Part shown: in pieces, positions 55,780 to 64,000 of the stretch
Numbering within the stretch: the stretch's first letter is position 1
Layout: every line of letters starts with the position of its first letter
Source: Glycine soja
Lineage: Eukaryota > Streptophyta > Magnoliopsida > Fabales > Fabaceae
Reading direction: 5' to 3'
Length of the DNA stretch: 64,000 nucleotides
Assembly (NCBI RefSeq): GCF_004193775.1
Contig: NC_041003.1
Coordinates: 40,119,611-40,183,610, forward strand
The notes under the pieces: model-generated
What the model was told of the DNA's origin: nothing
Seen by the model: only the letters and a program-made list of their open reading frames with translations
The model's database searches: none
Made by a program: the position numbers and the translations under genes

Positions 55780-58700
55780 CTACCATCCCATTAAACATCA
55801 AGTTTAAAAGAACATCAATTTTATCCATTATTAAAATGCAATACAAATATTTTGTATAACAAAATCTGAATTTGATTGTCAATTGAATAAATAGAATAAT
55901 AATAAAATCTGAATGTTTTAATTTACACAATTACACAAATTTTCTTAATTATTATAATTATATTTATTTAAATTAACAATTGAGTAATATTATTTAATAT
56001 TTTTGAAAAGAATGAATATGGAATTTTCATGTGACATCACCCATAGAATCAAATCTTGTTTTATATAAATAATATAGTAGATTTTGTATAAAAAAACATT
56101 TTTATTATATATTCTTTCAATTCTATTAGGATATTATTTAATTATTATTCTATTTTTGTAAATAACTATCTTTTCATAAATATCTAAACATATAATTGAT
56201 TGATTAATTGAATTATGATCAAATTTATCTTTACATAAAATATTATATAATTGATTGATTACCTTTCATATTATTATTATTTTGATTTTAAAAGATATAA
56301 ACTAAATTATTGTTATTAATTCAGTATAGCTTAATTATTAACAAACAAGTTAAGGGTGTCTTGTATACACTAATTGTAGACTATATTTCATTTTTATTAA
56401 TAAATAAAAATATTTATTATAATGCCCTACGTACTTAAAATCTCTTATATATAATTGATTAGTAAAAAATATATAATTGATTGATTAATTCAATTATTAG
56501 TTAATAAATGTTACAATTAATTGATGATTAATTCATATATTTTAAATCTTAAAATGATTTTTTTTCTATCATAATAAATAAAAAATAATATTTTCATCAA
56601 TTATTTTATAATACGTGCACAAATACAAAGATTTAAGTCATAATGGATGGATCAATAATAATAATAATTTAATTATTACATATTAGTATGTAAATTTTGG
56701 TGTTATGCCTTCTTTTATACTTCTTTTTGGTATTTATAAATTTAGATTTTAAATGAAAATCACACAATATTCTCTTTCTCCCATTCTTATGTTTCGTCAT
56801 TCTGTTCTTCTTTCCCATCTTTTTTTTTATTCCTATGATCAATCCTCTTTTGAAACTTTAACAAATCTTACATGATTTGATTTTCAATTATAAGAATCTG
56901 AGTGTAAATTGTTATTTTTTTCTTTTGAAATAGCTAATTACCCACATTTTTTATTTCTTTCGTTTCATTCAATTTCAATGGAGAGATCGATTAATATAAA
57001 TAAGAAACATAAATGCATCAATCTTTTTATTCTTTGTCTACGGCAATTTTTTTTCATCTTTTTCAATTTTATTTGAATGTTTTTTACACAATTTGTTTAA
57101 TATTTAGTATTGAAAATTTATTTGTTAATGTTATTTTACATTTTCTTCACTTTCAATCTACTATTATTTTCATTTTAAATAGCTAATTATTGACATTTTT
57201 TATTTTAATCAGTTTCGATGGAACAAATGCATTGTTTTATTTTTGTTAAATTCTTTCTCTACTTTAAGGTTTAGTTTATATTTTTTTTCTTTTTTAATTT
57301 ATATATTTTCTTTTTCTTTAATAATAATTTTTCTCTTTTTTTCAAACAATTTATCTTTCATTTGATGTGCATTTTTTTTCTAAAAGGTATGATTATATGA
57401 TTTTTTCTTTTTTTCTAAGTATTTCTGTTGTTTTTTATTTATTGTTTGCATTGTTTCTTTCTAGAATAATTAATGCTAATATTTTTATTCTTGTTTTATC
57501 TAGTTTCAATGAAGAAATAAATGCAAACAAGAAACATAAATTATTTAAGGTAAATTTTTATCTTTTTTTAACTTTTTTGAATGTTTTTTTACATATTTAG
57601 TCTCAGTTTCATTTCTTCAGTTCTATTTTCTTTTCAGGTTGTTTAAATGTTTCCCTTCTTTCATAAAAAAAAGAATGACTCTTCCATTAATTAATTTTTT
57701 CAAGGGAATTATTTTTTAAAATTAGTTATGATATTCTTTAAATCTCTTCTTCGTTTAGTTCCAGGATTTGATTTTTAGTCATGCATAGAAGAAGACTTTC
57801 TTAAAAGAGACAATACCTATTTTGGTCATCTTTATGATTCACACGAATTAATATTTGACATAACACTGGTTGGAATATATTCTTGCTGTAAATAACTTTT
57901 TTTTTGTAGTTTCATCTTTTTTTTTTTATCTTCTTCTAATGTAATACTTTTTTATCGTTAATTTATTTTTTTATTGTTTATTATATGCTTTCATATTTTT
58001 TTCTTCTACTGTAACATATTCTCAGAAGTGAAAATATTACGAAAATATTATAAAAACAATTTAAGAATATTATTTTGGTATATCAAAATTTAATAAGACA
58101 TTTAAGTTAGTTTTTAACTTTTTTTAATAATTGAAAAATTTGTTTGATTATTCAATAAATAATTTTTTTAGTAATTTCTTAGTAGTTTACAATATTTTTT
58201 TTAAATGCGACTTGAAGCAACTTTTTTTTTAACATTAGTTTTTAATTTTTTATATTTTCTTCTATTTTTATCATCGATATATTTATTTAATTTCCTAGTT
58301 ATCCTTTTTAAGTAAATCATGATTTTAATATTTTTATGTCATTTTACACTTTTGAGGAATTTTAACAATTAGTCTTATTGAATACTTATAATTTAATAAG
58401 TTAACTTCCCAATTTTAGATTATCAAATTTCTAGTTTCACGGAACATAACCTATTTTCAAAAATAATTTAACATAACACTTAATTTGGTATACTAACACA
58501 CATGTGCATTCATTAAAAAGTAGACTAAGTAATTGATAATATATTACAAAATTAAAACATATAAACTAATTATAAATTATTAAATATGATTTTAATACCT
58601 GTGCTAGACATGTGGTATCACGCTAGTAATTAATAATATATTAAAAATTAAAATAATATAACAAGTTACTCCTATAAATTATAAAATATAAATGTAATAT

Positions 58701-59160
58701 CAATATAAGCCACAAGAGTTAAACTTGTCCATATGTATAACTTTTAAGTAGTTAGAAAACTTGTTAAAGATATAAAATTTATTGACGATATAAATTTTGT
58801 TTACACCAGTATCAATGCATATCAATTAAATCCTTTTTCTATTAATTTTAACATATACATCACATTAATCACACTAATGAAGGTAAGCAAAGAATTTAAC
58901 AAGTTTTTTTTTTAAAAAAAAATCTAATATAAACTAAAAAGTAAGGCAGCGAAAAAGGAAATAAGATAATTTCATGATAATAATCTAAAAATACAATAAC
59001 CCCGTACCAAAAAAACATATGTGTAATTACAGGAACACTTAAAATTTCTTCTTTTATTATTATTATTTTTTTTTTCGCGCATGCAGTTCCCTCCACATCT
59101 ATCCGAAACCAAATTCCCTCCTTCCCTCGTTTTCTGCTCTCGCCTCCTCTACGTTCCATA
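55780..59160. other. Extremely AT-rich spacer, no gene seen
   Basis: Long T-rich and A-rich tracts with no recognisable coding similarity, TIRs or LTRs. The last 150 bp become pyrimidine-rich and probably contain the E2F promoter and leader. Confidence 0.5.
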
Positions 59161-59164
59161 ACGC

Positions 59165-59165
59165 C

Positions 59166-59192
<27 letters not shown>
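59165..59192. repeat. (CT)n microsatellite in the E2F leader
   Basis: About 14 CT dinucleotides followed by a T-run. CT-rich leaders near plant transcription starts are common; this one lies about 180 bp upstream of the E2F start codon. Confidence 0.9.
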
Positions 59193-59199
<7 letters not shown>

Positions 59200-59353
59200 T
59201 TTTTTCCAAACCCTTTTCCCCTCCCTCTCACTTTCTCTCTCTAAACCCCACTCTTTCTCTCTCTAAAACCCTACACTGTACTCTCCTTCCTTCGGATCCT
59301 TCTCCCGTTTCCCTCCAATTTCCCCCCAATTCCGCTGGCCCCACCTCCGCCCC

Positions 59354-59362
59354 TTTTCCCGC
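59354..59362 (+). promoter_or_regulatory. E2F consensus site TTTTCCCGC just upstream of the E2F start codon
   Basis: TTTTCCCGC matches the E2F-binding consensus TTTSSCGC and ends seven bases before the ATG. A second copy lies at 59579-59588 at the start of intron 1. Function is inferred from the motif only. Confidence 0.5.
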
Positions 59363-59368
59363 TTCCTC

Positions 59369-62300
59369 ATGTCCAGCGCCGCCGGAGTTCCCGACCGCCT
59401 CGCTTCGCAGCCGCGGGGGGCTGCCGGCGCCCCTGCCCTCCCGCCGCTCAAGCGCCACCTTGCCTTCGTCACGAAACCGCCCTTCGCCCCGCCCGATGAG
59501 TACCACAGCTTCTCCAGTGCCGACTCCCGCCGCGCCGCGGATGAAGCCGTCGTCGTTAGATCTCCGGTGAGCCCCTCGTTTTCCCGCCCCTTCTCTTGAA
59601 TTCGTCCCGTGTCCGTGTCGCTGCGGGTAAATCTGGAATGTTAAGGTTTTGAGTTGGATGTGGTGTCCAATTCGCTTGTTCGTTTTGCTAGTTGTCCCAT
59701 TCACGGAGATCTCCTGGGTGTTTTACCCACTCGTTTTTCCCATCATTTGTGTTGGGTTGTTGTAACGTTGTCGTTTTATTTGGATCTTTTTTTTTTCTTT
59801 CCCTAATGAATTAGTTGGATTCGCCTTTAGTGGTTTTGATTTTAGTTGGTTGGGGTGCGATGTTGTTTCTGTTCTTTTTCTTTGGTTAGTTTATTAACTT
59901 AGTGCATAAAAGTCAAGTCAATTTCTAAGTCTCGACCTGGTTAATCAATGTTGGGGTCCTTCTTAGTGTGGTAGTTCTGTGCGATAATTAAGGGATTGGG
60001 GGAACTGAAAGAAGGTTGATTGAGTGGGAATTAAGCGTCTGTGTTTTGGGTTGCTTTTGTAGCAATGGGGTTGTTGATGCATGGTCTTTATTAGCTGTCA
60101 AGGAGCTAATGCTTGATTTCAGAAGTTAGGTTTTGGGTTGATGAAATCATTGGGATGAAAGGAATGATTTCTCTTGTATATTGTCGAGCGATTTGTATTT
60201 ATATAGAAAAAATCTTAAATCGATTCTTAAAGTTTAGGGATTGTGAATTGAGATAAAGCTATTTGCGGAAACTGAATAAATTAGGAAAACAAGAAAATGA
60301 GGGAAACAGAATCAAGATAACATCAAAATAGTATCTCAACATATCTTAACACTTGCCCTCAAGCTGGAGCATGTATATTATATGCATTTAACTTGTTACA
60401 TATCTTTGTTGTATTGACTCCCTGTAAAGACTTAGTTAAAATGTCATAAAGTTGATCCTTGGAACATTTATGGTCTTCGCTTGTTGTCAAGGAGCTAATT
60501 CTTAATTGCATTTGGTGTGTTCATCTGCAGTCTTGCATATGGGTTCATACTTGTTAACAGATGCACTTTTTCTATGTATAGTTTGTTTAGTTTTAGTGCG
60601 GTAATGATTGCTTATGGAGTGTGATGAGATTGAATGGCTTTGGAGTGTGTGTTTCTCTCCTTTTTTGTTGATATTTTAAGGAATATTTCCTTTAGCATTG
60701 TTGTAATAAATTGGTCATATGAAAGGATGAATTATTACCTTTGCTTGATTGGTTGCATTTATTTTCCCCATCTCAACTATATGTTAATGTGTGTATGTAT
60801 CTTTGATCATATTTTTTTGCTATCTTATCATTTACTGAAACTGATGGTGGTGCCAGTACATGAAGCGGAAGAGTGGAATGACTGACAGTGAAGGGGAGTC
60901 ACAAGCACAAAAGTGGAGTAACAGCCCAGGATACACTAATGTTAGTAATGTAACGAATAATAGTCCCTTCAAAACTCCTGTGTCTGCAAAAGGGGGAAGG
61001 GCACAGAAGGCAAAGGCTTCCAAAGAAGGCAGATCATGTCCTCCGACACCCATGTCAAATGCTGGTGAGAAAGTTTCCTATTATCTTTATCGTTCAACAA
61101 CATTCAGTATTCCGCCTGAGAAGTTTTTAGTGCTCGGAAACAATTTATGTCCAAAATACAAATTGTGATTCACCTTTTATCTTGCTGTACTCCAGCCATA
61201 ATATATTGTGTTTAATCAGACAGTTTCTGATGGCATGCAGGTTCCCCTTCTCCTCTTACTCCTGCTAGCAGCTGTCGCTATGACAGTTCCTTAGGTAATT
61301 TTAGAAGCAATCTTAATTAATAAGCTCTTTTTATTTCACTTTCCTGTTATGTATGGCTAATGGAGTTATTTCCGCGAGAAAAGAATGACAAAATCTGTAA
61401 CTTCACAGGTCTCTTGACAAAAAAGTTCATCAATTTGGTCAAACATGCGGAGGATGGTATTCTTGACCTAAATAAAGCAGCAGAAACTTTGGAGGTCCCT
61501 CTTTTTTCCAAAATATATTATGACCAAAATATCTGATATTTATTCTTCCTCTATTATACATGTATTTAAAATTTTTCCTTTTTTATAGGTGCAAAAGAGG
61601 AGGATATATGACATAACTAATGTTTTGGAAGGCATTGGTCTCATTGAAAAGAAGCTCAAGAACAGAATACATTGGAAGTACTGTGACACATTTTTAATTT
61701 TTCTTTTATGCATGTTCCTTGAAGTTTAGCTATATGTAGTACTAGAGCAAAATTCTTACATCAAACCTTATAGGGGAATTGAATCTTCTACGTCTGGTGA
61801 GGTGGATGGTGATATCTCTGTGCTTAAGGTAAGTGATGTAGGTGTTGTTTTTTTGTGAATGACCTATTGGCACCCAAGCAGTTGTTATATAATTACAAGT
61901 GTCACTGACATTTCTCATGCATCTTTGTTTGCATAGCAAGCAACATTTATTGGATCCAGACCTTTGTTGGTTAAGTTCTATATTTTTCATGATTCATGAT
62001 ATGAATATATTTAAAAGGATGAAAATGACTTTGTAGTTAGTAGCATGTTACAGCATATTGTAAATTATGCCGTTGGCCTTTGTCTTGCAGGCAGAAGTTG
62101 AGAAACTTTCTTTGGAGGAGCAGGGATTAGATGATCAAATAAGGTAATACGGTTGCTTTGCAATAGAAAAGAGAAATTTTCTATTTTAAAACTGTTGGCC
62201 AATGCTGATTTTTCTAAACTTTTGGCAGGGAAATGCAAGAAAGGCTGAGGAATTTGAGTGAAAATGAAAACAACCAGAAGTAATCTACTCCCTGTTCATT

Positions 62301-63783
62301 TCTTAGATTCATTTTCCCTTTGCCCAACATTACATAAGAAAAAGTAAACTGTTGCCACTATATTATTAATTTATACCAATTTCATTTCTTTTTAGGTGCC
62401 TTTTCGTGACTGAAGAAGATATTAAGGGCCTGCCTTGCTTCCAGGTCATTTTTTCTTGCATTGCACTCCCACCTTATCACTTGTTATGATAAACATTGCT
62501 TTTGCTGTGTTCTACTGTTAATTCTGATTATTATTATTAAGTTTTTTCTTTTTATTAATACTAGTTCATTTCTGCAAGCAGAATGAAACTTTAATAGCAA
62601 TTAAAGCTCCGCATGGAACCACCCTGGAAGTCCCTGATCCTGAGGAAGTAAGTTTAGGGCATAAAATAATGAAAGGTTCACGAACTTTTTAAAACTGATG
62701 TTTCTGATGCATGATGGAGAATTGTTGATTCTATATGCATCAGGCTGTAGACTATCCGCAGAGAAGATATAGAATCATTCTTAGAAGCACAATGGGCCCC
62801 ATTGATGTCTACCTTATCAGGTATAAGTGTCTTGGCTAGTATTATTTACTTAAAACTTTTTTGTTTTCTCTCTTATGCTTTCCATCCAGAAATCACATTA
62901 GTCTGTATTTCCTATCTGATGTTTAATACTTCTTGGTCGTTGACCAGATATTCTTTCAAGCATATTTGTTAGACTAACCCTCATGCTGGGGATGGTGGTT
63001 AGGTAACCCCTTCCTGCAGTGACCACTGTGAAGTAATTTTTCTCTAATTTTCTAGTTAATCTATCTGATTATGCATTGTCCATTTAATTTTTGGAACTTC
63101 TGAACTGTTTTCAGTCAATTTGAAGAGAAATTTGAAGAGGTTAATGGTGCTGAGCTCCCCATGATCCCACTTGCTTCCAGTTCTGGTTCCAATGAGCAAC
63201 TAATGACGGAAATGGTTCCTGCTGAATGCAGCGGAAAAGAACTTGAACCTCAAACTCAGCTCTCTTCTCATGCATTCTCTGATCTAAATGCTTCACAGGA
63301 GTTTGCTGGTGGCATGATGAAGATTGTCCCTTCAGATGTTGATGTAAGTTTATCATAATCAAGATGAGGTTCTCCCCTCCCCTTCAAAATGGGGTTTGTG
63401 GACTCAGCATTTAATGGTTGGATTAGAGTGGTTCATTTTTGGAAAGCATTGGCACTGTTTGCTGACATTCTTTGTAATTTTTTGTAGAATGATGCAGATT
63501 ATTGGCTTCTATCAGATGCTGACGTTAGTATAACAGATATGTGGAGAACAGATTGTATCCTTTTTTAATACTTGAGCCTTTTATGCTTTTGCTCCCTTTT
63601 CTTTTTTAATGTCTTATTTGAAGTACCATACTTTATTCCTTAACTCCCAACAAAACAGCTACTGTTGATTGGAATGGTATAGACATGCTTCATCCTGATT
63701 TTGGAATCATTTCGAGGCCTCAAAGTCCATCATCTGGGCTTGCTGAAGTGCCATCAACAGGAGCAAACTCTATTCAGAAGTGA
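59369..63783 (+). CDS. E2F: E2F transcription factor (E2Fa/b type), complete, 14 exons
   Basis: This DNA-binding activator pairs with DP proteins to control S-phase genes and is restrained by retinoblastoma-related protein. Coding exons: 59369-59566, 60857-61064, 61241-61294, 61409-61494, 61589-61677, 61774-61828, 62091-62143, 62229-62279, 62396-62444, 62582-62647, 62744-62820, 63115-63343, 63488-63554, 63659-63783; 1407 nt, 468 residues, all GT-AG. Residues 25-45 hold the conserved [14 protein letters not shown] block. The winged-helix DNA-binding domain spans about 149-213, with [13 protein letters not shown] from 186. A leucine-zipper dimerisation region follows (about 225-262), then the marked box (about 266-330, [16 protein letters not shown] to [10 protein letters not shown]). 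The C-terminal [16 protein letters not shown] (from 409) is the retinoblastoma-binding motif. The DP-dependent single DNA-binding domain and activation tail separate it from DEL/E2Fe types. The start is the first ATG after a CT-rich leader, in a GC-rich exon. Intron 1 (1.3 kb) contains a copia remnant. Confidence 0.96.
59579..59588 (+). promoter_or_regulatory. Second E2F consensus site at the start of intron 1
   Basis: TTTTCCCGCC lies 12 bases past the exon 1 donor. Together with 59354-59362 it brackets exon 1, suggesting possible autoregulation by the encoded protein or a paralogue. Confidence 0.45.
60359..60466 (-). pseudogene. Copia RNase H C-terminal remnant in E2F intron 1
   Basis: The minus strand reads [20 protein letters not shown] then [12 protein letters not shown] and a stop. 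This corresponds to the extreme C-terminus of copia RNase H (usual form QLADIFTKPL...IHAPT). No LTR was identified around it. It is an old antisense scrap and should be spliced out. Confidence 0.75.
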
Positions 63784-64000
63784 TTTCGGTTTGCCTATGC
63801 AGAAAGTATGGATGGCCTTCATCCTTTGCAGAGGGAAACTACTTCAATAGAGTGATTGTTAGCCTTGAGGATGTAAACAGCCGTTGAATGTCAAGCCGAG
63901 AGTGGTTGATTTACCTAAGTTAAATAATTGACTCTGACAAATAAACTTAGTTACAGTAGACATACTATGCTCGTAGATGATTTAGCTTGGAAGGTAGAGC
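63784..64000 (+). other. Probable E2F 3' UTR
   Basis: Sequence after the TGA has no further coding similarity and continues to the window edge. No AATAAA was found in this part; AATAAA-like AAATAAAC occurs at 63939. The transcript end may lie beyond the window. Confidence 0.5.

Noticed and set aside
57367..57600. 77-codon hydrophobic frame in the AT-rich spacer
   Set aside because: Phe/Leu/Ile-rich translation is what T-rich DNA gives by chance; no ATG context, family or conserved motif.
59228..59704. 158-codon open frame antisense to E2F exon 1
   Set aside because: It is Arg/Gly-rich low-complexity translation caused by the GC-rich, CT-rich exon and leader; the plus strand carries a clear E2F N-terminus with matching splice donor.
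1..64000. tRNA, rRNA and organelle-derived inserts
   Set aside because: Scanned for T-loop/A-box patterns and rRNA-like conserved blocks and saw none convincing; a covariance-model search would be needed to exclude them.

Overview
The window is nuclear DNA of a flowering plant, most likely soybean (Glycine max) or a close legume. The evidence is AT-rich intergenic DNA, split genes with GT-AG introns, plant MITEs, CACTA transposons, plant L1 LINEs, and a Sirevirus-type Ty1/copia element whose size and LTR length fit the soybean SIRE1 group. Only two genes look complete: a chloroplast 2-Cys peroxiredoxin on the minus strand (3845-6970, 7 exons, 260 residues) and an E2F transcription factor on the plus strand (59369-63783, 14 exons, 468 residues). 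Everything between is transposons and broken pieces of host genes.

Layout. 1-3844: AT-rich, no gene seen. 3845-6970: peroxiredoxin, with a Stowaway-like MITE in one intron and a Tourist-like MITE in another. 7100-9970: AT-rich spacer. 9972-12732: a CACTA-type subterminal array, then minus-strand exon fragments of a GDSL lipase, an unrecognised protein and TAF5. 12733-29545: a CACTA transposon with a CAA target duplication, carrying fragments of XPD/UVH6 and NPC1. It is split by a 10.95 kb Sirevirus (13789-24738, duplication CACCT), which is itself split by a solo LTR of another family (19233-20810, duplication ATTAG). This is a three-level nest whose target duplications are all readable.

29546-39200: a second CACTA end, RNase H and copia scraps, the truncated 5' end of an AIRP2-like RING ligase gene, and two degenerate L1 LINEs. 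41626-48359: a CACTA-like array, a KUP/HAK potassium-transporter pseudogene, a long-TIR element (44042-45548) and a small CACTA element (46084-48359, duplication GTG). 49256-55776: pseudogene pieces of THO6 and of a PDR-type ABCG transporter. The PDR gene is split into two divergent halves, with a gene-capturing TIR element (phosphoglycerate-mutase-like fragment) lying between them and a Harbinger-like element inside its Walker A exon. 55780-59160 is AT-rich and empty. E2F fills the rest.

The most interesting signals are (i) transposons that hold several unrelated host gene fragments, (ii) pairs of the palindrome TAATCGATTA spaced exactly 20-21 bp in two different LTR families and in the Sirevirus interior, (iii) the split PDR gene with a gene-capturing element between its halves, and (iv) two E2F consensus sites flanking exon 1 of the E2F gene. 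All calls come from reading and hand translation; no database search was possible.
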